The translations under genes were made by a program, and so were the position numbers. 64,000 nt of DNA, from positions 124,001-188,000 of the forward strand of contig JBFWVF010000006.1 in the NCBI GenBank assembly GCA_050246875.1, read 5' to 3'. Positions within the stretch are counted from its first letter, which is position 1. Every line of letters begins with the position of its first letter. This document shows, in pieces, positions 8,345 to 17,574 of the stretch. The notes under the pieces were generated by a model, which was given only the letters and a program-made list of their open reading frames with translations, was not told the origin of the DNA and searched no databases. This DNA is from SHWB01 sp050246875 (GTDB lineage: Bacteria > Pseudomonadota > Alphaproteobacteria > UBA6615).

Positions 8345-9217
8345 CTACTGGCGCGCCGCCGGGGCGGCGACGGCGACCTGCCGCGTCGTCGCCTCGTCGC
8401 CGGCGGATGCGAAGCGCTGGCGGGCGCTTGCCACCCAGGCCTGGAATTCCGTCTCGCTGACCGCCCGCACGACGATCGGCATGTAGGCATGGCCGGTGCC
8501 GCAGATTTCCGAGCACTGGCCGTAGTAGACGCCCGGCGTGTCGGCCTCGAACCAGGTCTCGTTGATGCGGCCCGGCACGGCGTCGATCTTCACGCCGAAG
8601 GCCGGCATGGCCCAGGCGTGGATGACGTCCGACGCCGTCACCAGCAGGCGGACCTTCTTGCCGACCGGCACGACGACCTCCTCGTCCGCCGTCAGCAGGC
8701 GCGGCTGGCCGGGCTTGAGGTCCTTCTCGGGCACCATGTAGGCGTCGAAGCCGAAGGGCCCGTGGTCGGGATACTCATAGGACCAGTTCCACTGCCGGCC
8801 GATGGCCTTGATCGTCATGTCGGCGTCGACGGCGCGGTCGGAGGCGTAGAGCAGCGGCAGCGACGGGATGCCGATGCCGACCAGGATGAGGATCGGCACC
8901 ACGGTCCACAGCACCTCGATGAAGGTGTTGTGGGTGGTCCGCGTCGCCTTCGGATGGCGCCGCTCGTTGAAGCGCCAGATCACGTAGAGCAGCAGGACCA
9001 GCACGAACAGCGAGATTGCAAAGATGATCCACAGAAGGGCGTCGTGGAAGGCGTGCTGCTGGCGCGCGATCGGCGAGAAGGCGCCCTGGAAGCCGAGGGC
9101 CCATTCGCGCGGCTGCTGCGCGGCCGCCTCGCCGCAGGCCAGCACGGCGCCGGCCAGTGCGACCACCGCCGCCAGACCGCCTGCGCGGAGCCGGCTCAAT
9201 CCGCCTCGTAGCGTCAT
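8345..9217 (-). CDS. ctaC: Cytochrome c oxidase subunit II
   Basis: Membrane-anchored CuA subunit that accepts electrons from cytochrome c. It has a signal peptide (first ~34 residues ending near ACGEAAAQ), two transmembrane helices (starting ALLWIIFAIS and VLWTVVPILIL) and a periplasmic cupredoxin domain. The CuA ligand set is complete: the distal His in SDVIHAW and the CSEICGTGHAYM loop. I chose ATG 9217 because GGGGA lies eight bases upstream; ATG 9232 in the same frame adds five residues and cannot be excluded. It is first in the oxidase operon and divergent from tldD. Confidence 0.95.
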   Translation of the reverse strand: MTLRGGLSRLRAGGLAAVVALAGAVLACGEAAAQQPREWALGFQGAFSPIARQQHAFHDALLWIIFAISLFVLVLLLYVIWRFNERRHPKATRTTHNTFIEVLWTVVPILILVGIGIPSLPLLYASDRAVDADMTIKAIGRQWNWSYEYPDHGPFGFDAYMVPEKDLKPGQPRLLTADEEVVVPVGKKVRLLVTASDVIHAWAMPAFGVKIDAVPGRINETWFEADTPGVYYGQCSEICGTGHAYMPIVVRAVSETEFQAWVASARQRFASAGDEATTRQVAVAAPAARQ

Positions 9218-9248
9218 GCCTGTTGTCCCCATCCTCGCTGTCCGCCGG

Positions 9249-9267
9249 CCATGCATCCCGGGCATGG
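9249..9267. repeat. Inverted repeat CCATGC-N7-GCATGG in the ctaC-tldD intergenic region
   Basis: Perfect six-base arms separated by seven bases, 32 bases upstream of ctaC. The same arms and spacing recur at 10930-10948, after tldD, and both spacers contain TCC at the same place. The 256-base divergent ctaC-tldD spacer (9218-9473) holds no other feature I can name. Confidence 0.5.
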
Positions 9268-9473
9268 GACGACCGTACGCACGGAAGCCACGCCGAGGCC
9301 CCGCGGTGCGGCGCGAAACTACCCCAAGCCGCGTGTAGCCAACAACCGCCCGCGTCCGGCCCCTGTGCTTTGGTACACTTTGTCGCAGCGCGCCGGCCGG
9401 CCGCGTTTGCCCGCGCCGCCGGCGCGGCCCATATTGCACGGGAACCGCCGACGCGACGCCCGCGGAGCCCGCC

Positions 9474-10907
9474 ATGACCGACCTCGCCCGCACGACCGAC
9501 CTGTTCTGGACCCGCACCGGCATGGAACCGGTGCGCGTGCGGCGACTCGTCGGCGACGCGCTGGCCGGCGCCGACGACGGCGAACTGTTCCTCGAATACC
9601 GCGCCTCCGAGAGCCTGTCCTTCGACGACGGCCGCATCAAGGCCGCCGGCTATGACATCACCCAGGGCTTCGGCCTGCGCGCCGTGGCCGGCGAGGCGAC
9701 GGGCTATGCCCATGCCGCCGAGCTGTCGGAGGCCGCCATCGGCCGCGCCGCCGACGCGGTGAAGGCGGTGACGGCGGGCCATTCCGGCCGCCTCGCGCTG
9801 GCGCCGGCCGGCACCAATCGGGCGCTCTACCCCGACCTCGACCCCACGGCGGGCATGGCGTTCGCCGACAAGGTGGCGCTGCTGACCGCCATCGACGCCT
9901 ACGCCCGCAAGCGCGACCCGCGCGTCCGCCAGGTGTCGGCGACGCTGGCGGCGAGCTGGCAGGCGGTGGAGATCCTGCGCGCCGACGGCACGCGCGCCGC
10001 CGATATCCGCCCGCTGGTGCGGCTCAACGTGTCGATCGTCGCCGGCGACGGCGACCGCCAGGAGACCGGCTCGCATGGCGGCGGCGGCCGCGCCGCCTAC
10101 GCCGAGTGGATCGCGCCCGAGCGCTGGCAGGCACAGGTCGACGAAGCCCTGCGCCAGGCGCTGGTCAATCTCGAATCGGTGCCGGCGCCGGCCGGCGAGA
10201 TGACCGTCGTGCTCGGCCCCGGCTGGCCCGGCGTGCTGCTGCACGAGGCCATCGGCCACGGCCTCGAGGGCGACTTCAACCGCAAGAAGACCTCGGCCTT
10301 CGCCGGCCTGCTCGGCCAGCGCGTCGCCGCCCCGGGCGTCACCGTCGTCGACGACGGCACCCTGCCCGGCCGGCGCGGCTCGCTCAGCATCGACGACGAG
10401 GGCACGCCGTCGACCAGCACCACCCTGATCGAGGACGGCATCCTCAAGGGCTACATGCAGGACCGCATGAACGCCCGCCTGATGGGCGTCGCGGCGACCG
10501 GCAACGGCCGGCGCGAATCCTATGCCCACGCGCCGATGCCGCGCATGACCAACACCTACATGCTGGCCGGCGACCGCGACCCGGCGGAGATCCTCGCCTC
10601 GGTCGACAAGGGCCTCTACGCGGTCAATTTCGGCGGCGGCCAGGTCGACATCACCAACGGCAAGTTTGTGTTTTCCTGCACCGAGGCGTACCTGGTCGAG
10701 AACGGCAAGGTCGGCCGCCCTGTCAAAGGCGCAACCCTCATCGGCAACGGGCCCGACGTGCTGACCCGCGTGCGGATGGTGGGCAACGACATGCATCTCG
10801 ACCCCGGCGTCGGCACCTGCGGCAAGGCCGGACAGTCGGTTCCCGTGGGCGTCGGCCAGCCCACCCTGCTGGTCGATGCGCTGACGGTAGGCGGCACGGC
10901 CGTCTGA
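9474..10907 (+). CDS. tldD: Metalloprotease TldD
   Basis: Subunit of the TldD-PmbA (TldE) zinc protease that degrades unfolded small peptides and matures some ribosomally made peptides. The 477-residue length is normal. The catalytic HExxxH motif is intact (HEAIGH, H257-H262, followed by GLEGDFNRK). The C-terminal region with SCTEAYLVENGKVGRPVKGATLIGNG is typical. Its partner PmbA is encoded 11.5 kb away at 22418, on the same strand. The start follows GGAG by a few bases. Confidence 0.97.
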   Translation: MTDLARTTDLFWTRTGMEPVRVRRLVGDALAGADDGELFLEYRASESLSFDDGRIKAAGYDITQGFGLRAVAGEATGYAHAAELSEAAIGRAADAVKAVTAGHSGRLALAPAGTNRALYPDLDPTAGMAFADKVALLTAIDAYARKRDPRVRQVSATLAASWQAVEILRADGTRAADIRPLVRLNVSIVAGDGDRQETGSHGGGGRAAYAEWIAPERWQAQVDEALRQALVNLESVPAPAGEMTVVLGPGWPGVLLHEAIGHGLEGDFNRKKTSAFAGLLGQRVAAPGVTVVDDGTLPGRRGSLSIDDEGTPSTSTTLIEDGILKGYMQDRMNARLMGVAATGNGRRESYAHAPMPRMTNTYMLAGDRDPAEILASVDKGLYAVNFGGGQVDITNGKFVFSCTEAYLVENGKVGRPVKGATLIGNGPDVLTRVRMVGNDMHLDPGVGTCGKAGQSVPVGVGQPTLLVDALTVGGTAV

Positions 10908-10929
10908 CGACGGCACAACTGCATCCAAG

Positions 10930-10948
10930 CCATGCGTCCTGAGCATGG
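10930..10948. repeat. Second copy of inverted repeat CCATGC-N7-GCATGG, between tldD and emrA
   Basis: Same six-base arms and same seven-base spacer as at 9249-9267. It begins 22 bases after the tldD stop and ends 72 bases before the adaptor gene start. It may be a regulator site, an RNA hairpin or a dispersed repeat; the sequence does not decide. Confidence 0.5.
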
Positions 10949-11020
10949 CCCCGCGCGACAATCCTGCTAATCTGCGCCCCGTCGCGCGAAGGTAGCGCAC
11001 AGCGCAGAGGACTCTCCCCG

Positions 11021-12205
11021 ATGCCCGATGACGGTCGCCGCGAGCCGACGCTGGCCAGACCGGCCGACGCGCCCGCCTCGCCCGCGGCCGCCTCGCCCGC
11101 GGCCGCCGGCCTGCGCTCGCGGCGCACGCTGCGCCTCGCCCGCCTCGCCGTGCTCGGCGCCGTCGTGCTGGTGGCGCTGGCGGCGGTCGTCGACTGGGGC
11201 TGGTTCCAGTACAGCCACATCACGGAAACCGACGCGCGCGTCGCCGCGGAGGAGATCGCGGTCGCCAGCCGCGTCGCCGGCTGGGTGCGCGAGCGCCCGG
11301 CCGACGAGGGACGGACGATCGTCCGGGGCGAGGTGCTGGTGGAGGTCGACGCCCGCGAGGCCCGCCTGCGCCTCGCCGAGTTCGACGCCGGCCTCGAACG
11401 GCTCACCGCCGAGCGGGCGCAGATCAAGGCGCAGATGACCATGGTCGACGCGCAGACGGCGAGCCGGCTTGCCGCGGCGCGCTCGCGCGCCGCCGCGTCG
11501 CGCGCCTCGGCCGACCTCGCGCGCGAGCTGCACACCCTGGCGCAGACCGACTACGGCCGCGTCGCCCGCCTCGCGCAGGCCGGGCACGCCGCGGCGCAGC
11601 GCCTCGACAACGAGCAGGGCGTGCTGGCGCGCGCCGCCGAGCGCCTGCGGGCCAGCGAGGCCGACCTCGCCACCGCCCAGGCCGAGGTCGCCGCGGCGCA
11701 GGCCGACCGCCAGCAGGTCGACGTCCTCGAACGCCGCCTCGACACGCTGCTGCACGAGGAGCTGGAGATGTCGGCGCGGCGCGACCAGCAGGCGCTCGAC
11801 GTCGCCGACCGCACGCTGAAGAGCCCCATCGACGGCGTCGTCTCGCGCACCTTCGTCGAGGCCGGCGAGTACGTGCGGCCCGGCCAGCGCCTGGTCCTGA
11901 TCCACGATCCGCGCGCCGTCTGGGTCGAGGCCAACATCAAGGAGACCGAGCTGCGGCACCTGTCGCCGGGCATGGAGGTGACGCTGCACGTCGACGCCTA
12001 TCCGGGCGTCAACTTCGCCGGCCGCGTCGAGCGCATCGGCCAGGCCGCGACCAGCGAGTTCGCGCTGCTGCCGAACCCGAATCCGTCGGGTAACTTCACC
12101 AAGGTCACCCAGCGCCTGCCCGTGCGCATTGCCGTCGACCAGCAGGGCGACCTGCTGCGCCCCGGCATGATGGTGGTCGTCGAGATCGCCATCCCCGGTC
12201 GCTGA
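11021..12205 (+). CDS. HlyD/EmrA-family efflux periplasmic adaptor
   Basis: Membrane fusion protein linking an inner-membrane drug pump to an outer-membrane channel. The 394 residues comprise a proline/alanine-rich cytoplasmic start, one membrane anchor (about 39-63), a biotinyl-lipoyl-like half (TDARVAAEEIAVASRVAGWV), a long alanine- and arginine-rich coiled-coil hairpin (about 115-265), and the second lipoyl half with LKSPIDGVVSRTFVEAGEYV. The following gene, one base beyond the stop, is an EmrB-type pump, so this is the EmrA part of an EmrAB-like system. The substrate is unknown. Confidence 0.92.
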   Translation: MPDDGRREPTLARPADAPASPAAASPAAAGLRSRRTLRLARLAVLGAVVLVALAAVVDWGWFQYSHITETDARVAAEEIAVASRVAGWVRERPADEGRTIVRGEVLVEVDAREARLRLAEFDAGLERLTAERAQIKAQMTMVDAQTASRLAAARSRAAASRASADLARELHTLAQTDYGRVARLAQAGHAAAQRLDNEQGVLARAAERLRASEADLATAQAEVAAAQADRQQVDVLERRLDTLLHEELEMSARRDQQALDVADRTLKSPIDGVVSRTFVEAGEYVRPGQRLVLIHDPRAVWVEANIKETELRHLSPGMEVTLHVDAYPGVNFAGRVERIGQAATSEFALLPNPNPSGNFTKVTQRLPVRIAVDQQGDLLRPGMMVVVEIAIPGR

Positions 12206-12206
12206 C

Positions 12207-13775
12207 GTGACAGCCGCCGCCGACGCGCTGGTGGTGCGCGACCGCACGGGCGCGCGCGTCGTCACGCCGGGCTATCGCTTCGCCGTCGTCGCGGCTGCGC
12301 TGCTCGGCTCGACCAGCTCGTCGCTGTCGGCCACCGTCGTCAACGTCGCCGTGCCCGACATCATGGGCACCTTCGGCGTCGGCCAGGACCAGGCGCAGTG
12401 GATGGCCACCGCCTTCTTCGCGGCGATGACCGTCGGCATGCTGCTGACCGATTGGTTCGTGCGCGCCTTCGGCCAGCGCGCCATCTACATCGCCTCGGTG
12501 CTGTTCTTCTGCCTCGCCTGCGTCATGGGCGGGCTGGCGCAGGACTTCCTCATCGTCGTCCTCGCCCGCGCGCTGCAGGGGCTGATGGCCGGCCTGCTGC
12601 TGCCGTTGACCATGCTGTCGCTGTTCATGGTTTTCCCGCCCTACCACCGCTCGCGGGCAATGGGCCTCTACGGCCTGTCCTTCACCCTCGGGCCCGGCGT
12701 CGGACCGTGGATCGGCGGCATCGCCGTCGACGCCTTCGACTGGCGCTTCACCTTCTTCATCGTGCTGCCGGTGCTGTTCATCTCCGGCATCGTCGCCGCT
12801 CTCACGCTGCCCGGGCGCGGCGAGCGCGGCCCCGAGAAGGGCCTCGACTGGGGCGGCCTCGTGCTGGTCTCGATCTTCATGGCGGCGACGCTGACCGGCC
12901 TGTCGAACGGCCAGCTTCGCGGCTGGGACTCGGACTTCGTGCTCGGCCTGCTCGGCGTCGGCGGGGTCTCGCTGGTCGCCTTCGTCGTCTGGGAGGCGCT
13001 GTCGGCCGACCCGATCTTCGACGTGCGCCTGCTGATGCGCCCGCGCGTCGCCTTCGCCGCCATGATCTCCGGCGCCTTCGGCGTCGCCATGTTCGGCTCG
13101 CTCTACCTCGTGCCGGTGTTCGTGCAGCTCGTCGAGGGCTTCACGCCGACCCGCGCCGGCCTCGTGCTGGTGCCCGGCGGCCTCGCCCTCGGCCTCGTCT
13201 TTCCCATCATGGGCCGTCTCGGCGACAAGGCGCGGGCCGACCTGATGGTCGGCGTCGGCTTCCTCATCTTCGCCTGGACGACGTGGGAGATGGGCCTGCT
13301 CGACGCCAACGCGGCGTTCTGGACCGTGGCCCTGCTGGTCGTCGTCTCGCGCATCGGCAACGCCATGGTGTTCCCGCCGCTCACCGCCAACGTGCTGGCG
13401 ACGCTGCCGCCGGAGAAGATCGGCAACGCCAACGGCATCCTCAACTTCATGCGCCAGGGCTGCGGCGCCTTCGGCATCAACCTGCTGGCGATCTTCCTCG
13501 AGCAGCGCAGCGCCTTCTACGCCAGCGCGATCGCCTCGACGCAGACCGAGCGCAACTTCGTCGCCGACGACCTGATGGCGCGCCTCGGCGGCCTGTTCGA
13601 GACGCACGGCTTCGACGAGATGGGCCAGGGTGCGGCGGCAACGTGGTATCTCGGCCGCGTGCTGTCGCACCAGGCGACGGCGCTGGCCTTCCGCGACACG
13701 TTCTTCGCCTACACCGGCGTCGCCATCGTCGGCGCGCTGCTGGCGCTGGCGCTGCGGCCCAACCGCCGGCGCTGA
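12207..13775 (+). CDS. DHA2-family multidrug MFS transporter (EmrB-like), copy 1
   Basis: Drug:proton antiporter with about 14 transmembrane helices, 522 residues. It shows the family block VNVAVPDIMGTFGVGQDQAQW in place of the usual motif, the GPGVGPWIGG segment of motif C, and GFTPTRAGLVLVPGG. Start is GTG 12207, one base after the adaptor stop. The product is unusually similar to the next gene: same length and long identical stretches, for example around DAFDWRFTFF and LSNGQLRGWDSDFVLGLLG. Only one adaptor gene is present for the two pumps. Confidence 0.93.
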   Translation: MTAAADALVVRDRTGARVVTPGYRFAVVAAALLGSTSSSLSATVVNVAVPDIMGTFGVGQDQAQWMATAFFAAMTVGMLLTDWFVRAFGQRAIYIASVLFFCLACVMGGLAQDFLIVVLARALQGLMAGLLLPLTMLSLFMVFPPYHRSRAMGLYGLSFTLGPGVGPWIGGIAVDAFDWRFTFFIVLPVLFISGIVAALTLPGRGERGPEKGLDWGGLVLVSIFMAATLTGLSNGQLRGWDSDFVLGLLGVGGVSLVAFVVWEALSADPIFDVRLLMRPRVAFAAMISGAFGVAMFGSLYLVPVFVQLVEGFTPTRAGLVLVPGGLALGLVFPIMGRLGDKARADLMVGVGFLIFAWTTWEMGLLDANAAFWTVALLVVVSRIGNAMVFPPLTANVLATLPPEKIGNANGILNFMRQGCGAFGINLLAIFLEQRSAFYASAIASTQTERNFVADDLMARLGGLFETHGFDEMGQGAAATWYLGRVLSHQATALAFRDTFFAYTGVAIVGALLALALRPNRRR

Positions 13776-13776
13776 C

Positions 13777-15345
13777 ATGACGGCCGCGGCCGAACCGCTC
13801 GTCGTCCGCGACCGCTCCGGCGCGCGTGTTGTCACACCCGGCTATCGCGTGCTGGTCATCGTCGCCGGCCTGCTGGCCTCGCTCGACGGCGGCGCCGCCG
13901 TCACCATCGTCAACGTCGCCGTGCCCGACATCATGGGCACCTTCGGCGTCGGTCAGGACCAGGCGCAGTACCTCGCCACCGGCTTCCTCGCGGCGATGAC
14001 CGTCGGCATGCTGCTGACCGACTGGCTGATCCGCGCCTTCGGCCAGCGCGACGTCTATCTCGTCACCGTCGGCGTCTTCGCCGCCGGCTGCGTCATCGGC
14101 GGCACGGCGGAGAGCTTCCTCGTCGTCGTCCTCGGCCGCTGCCTGCAGGGGCTTGGCGGCGGCATCCTGATGCCGATGTCGATGATGACACTGTTCCTCG
14201 TCTTCCGGCCCGAGGAGCGCTCCAAGGCCATCGGCCTCGTCGGCCTCACCTTCACCTTCGGTCCCGGCGTCGGGCCGTGGCTCGGCGGCGTCGCGGTCGA
14301 CGCCTTCGACTGGCGCTTCACCTTCTTCGTCGTGCTGCCGGTGCTGTTCGTCTCCGCCGTGTTCGCCGCCATCGCGCTGCCCGGCCGCGACGACCGCCTG
14401 CCTCCCAAAGGCTTCGACTGGACCGGCCTCGGCCTGATCTCGGTGTTCATGGGCGCGACGCTGACCGGTCTCTCGAACGGCCAGCTCCGCGGCTGGGATT
14501 CGGACTTCGTGCTCGGCCTGCTCGGCACCGGCGCGCTGTCGCTCGCCGTCTTCATCGGCTGGGAGCTGATCGCGACCGACCCGCTGCTCGACATCCGCAT
14601 CGCCGTGCGGCGGCGCTTCATCACCGCCGTGGCGCTGACCGGCATGCTCGGCATCATGATGTTCGGCTCGCTCTACCTGCTGCCGGTGTTCCTGCAGCTC
14701 GTGCAGGGCTTCACGCCGACGCATACCGGCCTCGTCATGCTGCCGGGCGGGCTGCTGCTCGGCGTGCTGGTGCCGCTGGTCGGCTTCTACGGCACCCGCC
14801 TGCGCGGCGACTGGCTGGTCTGCGCCGGCTTCGCGCTCAGCGCGGTGACGATCTGGCTGACCGGCCTGTTCGACGCCAATGTCGGCTTCTGGACGGTGAT
14901 GCTGGTCATCATCGTCATGCGCGTCGGCAACTCGGTCATCTTCCCGCCACTGACCGCCCAGATCTTCGCCGACCTCAAGCCGCACGAGATCGGCGCCGCC
15001 AACGGCGCGCTCAACTTCATCCGCCAGGCGATGGGCGTGTTCGGCCTCAACCTGCTGGCGCTGCTGCTCGAGCAGCGCACGGCCTTCTACGCCAACGCCG
15101 TGGCGGCGACGCAGACCGAGCGCAACGTGATGACCGACGAGCTGCTGGCGCGCGTCACGCCGCTGCTCGACAGCCACGGCCTCGACGAGGTGACGCAGGG
15201 CGCCGCCGCGACCTGGTATCTCGGCAAGGTGCTGGCGACGCAGGCCACCGCCTTCGCCTTCCGCGACACGCTGTTCCTGCTGGCCGCCGCCACCGCCGTG
15301 GCCGCCCTGCTCGCCCTCACCCTGCCGCCGCGGCGCAAGGCTTAG
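13777..15345 (+). CDS. DHA2-family multidrug MFS transporter (EmrB-like), copy 2
   Basis: Second tandem pump, also exactly 522 residues, starting one base after the stop of copy 1. It keeps the same order of helices and motifs (GPGVGPWLGG, GFTPTHTGLVMLPGG, and a shared C-terminal QGAAATWYLGKVL segment) but differs at many positions in the membrane segments, such as LASLDGGAAVTI versus LGSTSSSLSATV near the N-terminus. This is a clear local duplication followed by divergence, which may broaden the substrate range of the system or form a heteromeric pump. It ends 10 bases from the convergent gshA gene. Confidence 0.93.
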   Translation: MTAAAEPLVVRDRSGARVVTPGYRVLVIVAGLLASLDGGAAVTIVNVAVPDIMGTFGVGQDQAQYLATGFLAAMTVGMLLTDWLIRAFGQRDVYLVTVGVFAAGCVIGGTAESFLVVVLGRCLQGLGGGILMPMSMMTLFLVFRPEERSKAIGLVGLTFTFGPGVGPWLGGVAVDAFDWRFTFFVVLPVLFVSAVFAAIALPGRDDRLPPKGFDWTGLGLISVFMGATLTGLSNGQLRGWDSDFVLGLLGTGALSLAVFIGWELIATDPLLDIRIAVRRRFITAVALTGMLGIMMFGSLYLLPVFLQLVQGFTPTHTGLVMLPGGLLLGVLVPLVGFYGTRLRGDWLVCAGFALSAVTIWLTGLFDANVGFWTVMLVIIVMRVGNSVIFPPLTAQIFADLKPHEIGAANGALNFIRQAMGVFGLNLLALLLEQRTAFYANAVAATQTERNVMTDELLARVTPLLDSHGLDEVTQGAAATWYLGKVLATQATAFAFRDTLFLLAAATAVAALLALTLPPRRKA

Positions 15346-15355
15346 CGCGCCCGCC

Positions 15356-16723
15356 TCAGTACGCGTATTCCTCGAAGGCCTGGTCGACGTCGCCGTTCCA
15401 GCGGCCTTCCCAGGCGGCGAGCTTGGCCTCGGCCGGGGTGATGCCGGAATCGGCGATCTGCTCCAGCGTGGCGAGGAAGTGGCACTCGTCCTCGCCCCAG
15501 AAGTCCTGGCGGGCGCGGTTCTTCAGGCCTGTGCGCGCGATCACCAGCGTCTCGCGCGCGATGTCGAGCAGCGTGCGGTTGCGGAAGGGCGTGGCGAGGC
15601 CGTGGCGCGGCACGCCGTCGCGCAGCGTCGCGATCTCCTCGACCGTCCAGTCGGCGACGAGGTCGGCCGCCGCGTCGAGCGCCTCGCCGTCGTAGAGCAG
15701 GCCGACCCAGTAGGCCGGCAGCGCGCAGATGCGCCGCCACGGCCCGCCGTCGGCGCCGCGCATCTCGATGTAGCGCTTCAGGCGCACTTCCGGGAACGCG
15801 GTGGTGGCGTGGTCCGACCAGTCCGACAGCGTCGGCCGCTGGCCGGGATAGGCCGGCAGCTTGCCGGCGAGGAAGTCGCGGAAGGACTGGCCGGAGGCGT
15901 CGATGTACCTGCCATCGCGGTAGACGAAGTACATCGGCACGTCGAGCAGCCAGTCGGCATAGCGCTCGAAGCCGAAGCCGTCCTCGAAGACGAAGGGCAG
16001 GATGCCCGAGCGGTCGGGGTCGGTGTCGGTCCATACCTGGCTGCGCAGCGAGACGAAGCCCGACGGCTTGCCCTCGCGGAACGGCGAGTTGGCGAACAGC
16101 GCCGTCGCCACCGGCTGCAGGGCCATGGATACGCGCATCTTGCGCACCATGTCGGCCTCGTCGGCGAAGTCGAGGTTCACCTGCACGGTGCAGGTGCGCA
16201 GCATCATGTCGAGGCCCATCGAGCCCTTCTTCGGCATGTACGCGCGCATGATCTTGTAGCGGCCCTTGGGCATCCACGGGATGTCCTCGCGCCGTGCCAC
16301 CGGGTGGAAGCCCATGCCGAGCATGCCGAGGCCGAGGTCGCGCCCGACCTCGCGCACCTGGCGCAGGTGCTCGCTGACCTCGTCGCAGGTCTGGTGCAGC
16401 GTCTCGAACTGCGCCCCCGACAGCTCAAACTGGCCGCCGGGTTCGAGCGAGATCGAGGCGCCGCCGTCGCGCTTCAGCGCGATGACGTTGCCGCCCTCGT
16501 TGACCGGCTCCCAGCCGAAGCGCTGCATGCCTTCGAGGAGCTGCTTGATGCCGGGGTTGCCGTCATAGGGCAGCGGCGCGTGGTCATCGAGGCGGAAGAC
16601 GAACTTCTCGTGCTCGGTGCCGATGCGCCAGTCGGCCTTCGGCCGGGCACCGCTGGCGAACCACTCGACCAGCTGCTCGCGGGACTCGACCGGCGGACCG
16701 CCGGCAACGGATGGACCTGACAT
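15356..16723 (-). CDS. gshA: Glutamate-cysteine ligase, plant/alphaproteobacterial type
   Basis: First enzyme of glutathione synthesis, joining glutamate and cysteine with ATP. The 455-residue protein belongs to the GshA class found in plants and alphaproteobacteria, seen in IGTEHEKFVF near residue 34, ISLEPGGQFELSGAQ, the MLRTCTVQVNLDF block and the SGILPFVFEDGFGFERYADW segment. Start ATG 16723 gives the normal N-terminus. It is 54 bases downstream of rsmE on the same strand; rsmE-gshA is a frequent pair in alphaproteobacteria. Confidence 0.95.
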   Translation of the reverse strand: MSGPSVAGGPPVESREQLVEWFASGARPKADWRIGTEHEKFVFRLDDHAPLPYDGNPGIKQLLEGMQRFGWEPVNEGGNVIALKRDGGASISLEPGGQFELSGAQFETLHQTCDEVSEHLRQVREVGRDLGLGMLGMGFHPVARREDIPWMPKGRYKIMRAYMPKKGSMGLDMMLRTCTVQVNLDFADEADMVRKMRVSMALQPVATALFANSPFREGKPSGFVSLRSQVWTDTDPDRSGILPFVFEDGFGFERYADWLLDVPMYFVYRDGRYIDASGQSFRDFLAGKLPAYPGQRPTLSDWSDHATTAFPEVRLKRYIEMRGADGGPWRRICALPAYWVGLLYDGEALDAAADLVADWTVEEIATLRDGVPRHGLATPFRNRTLLDIARETLVIARTGLKNRARQDFWGEDECHFLATLEQIADSGITPAEAKLAAWEGRWNGDVDQAFEEYAY

Positions 16724-16777
16724 GGGTGCGGGCTCGCGTCCTGCCTGGACCGGGGGCCGGGCGTCGCCCTGCTCCGG

Positions 16778-17554
16778 TCAACCGTTTCCCCCACGGAAGC
16801 TGCCGCTGTCCCGCCAGTCGCCGGCGAGTGCCTGCAGGATCGCGAGGCCGGCGATCGCCGCCGTCTCCGCCCGCAGGATGCGAGGCCCCATGTGAACGCG
16901 CGTAACAAAAGGCCTGCCGGCGAGCCCGTCAAGCTCCGCCGCGGCAAAACCACCCTCGGGGCCGGTCAAAAGTGCGAGCCCGCCCGCCGCGCCCGCCGCC
17001 AGCCCGGCGGCGATTTCGGCCAGCGGCCGCCCGGTGCCGGTCTCGTCGCCGACCAGCAGCGGACGCGCGCCCGGCCAGCCGGCGAGAAAGCGGTCGAAGG
17101 CCTGCGGGGCGCCGATTTCCGGCAGGGTCAGGCGCTCGCACTGCTCGGCGGCGGCGAGCGCCCGCGCCGCGAGGCGCTCGGCGTTGAAATTGCGCCCCTG
17201 GGTGCGCGCGGTCAGCACCGGCAGCAGGCGGGCGACGCCCAGCTCGGTCGCCTTCTCCACCAGCAGGGCGGTGTGCGGCCCGTCGAGCGGCGCGAAGGCC
17301 AGCCACAGGTCGGGTTCGGCGGCCTGCGGGCGCAGCGGCCGCGACAGCGTCACGGCGGCGGCGCGGCGGCCGGCCGGCATCAGCCCGCCGCGCCATTCGC
17401 CGTCGTGGCCGTTGAACAGCACCACCGGCTCGCCCTGCGCCATCCGCATCACCGCCAGCGCGCGGTGGGCCTGTTCGGGGGACAGGGGGATGGTCAGCCC
17501 GGCGGCCAGCGGCAGGTCGACGAACAGGCGCAGGCGTGGCTTCGCCCCCTGCAT
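16778..17554 (-). CDS. rsmE: 16S rRNA (uracil1498-N3)-methyltransferase
   Basis: SPOUT-class methyltransferase that methylates U1498 of 16S rRNA using SAM. The 258 residues contain an N-terminal PUA-like part (HRALAVMRMAQGEPVVLFNG), the core ELGVARLLPV and the C-terminal knot motifs LLTGPEGGF and the MGPRILRAETAAI segment. A strong ribosome site, GGGAGGAG, precedes ATG 17554. It is divergent from the double methyltransferase gene with only 20 bases between the two start codons. Confidence 0.95.
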   Translation of the reverse strand: MQGAKPRLRLFVDLPLAAGLTIPLSPEQAHRALAVMRMAQGEPVVLFNGHDGEWRGGLMPAGRRAAAVTLSRPLRPQAAEPDLWLAFAPLDGPHTALLVEKATELGVARLLPVLTARTQGRNFNAERLAARALAAAEQCERLTLPEIGAPQAFDRFLAGWPGARPLLVGDETGTGRPLAEIAAGLAAGAAGGLALLTGPEGGFAAAELDGLAGRPFVTRVHMGPRILRAETAAIAGLAILQALAGDWRDSGSFRGGNG

Positions 17555-17574
17555 TGCGATACTCCTCCCGCGTC

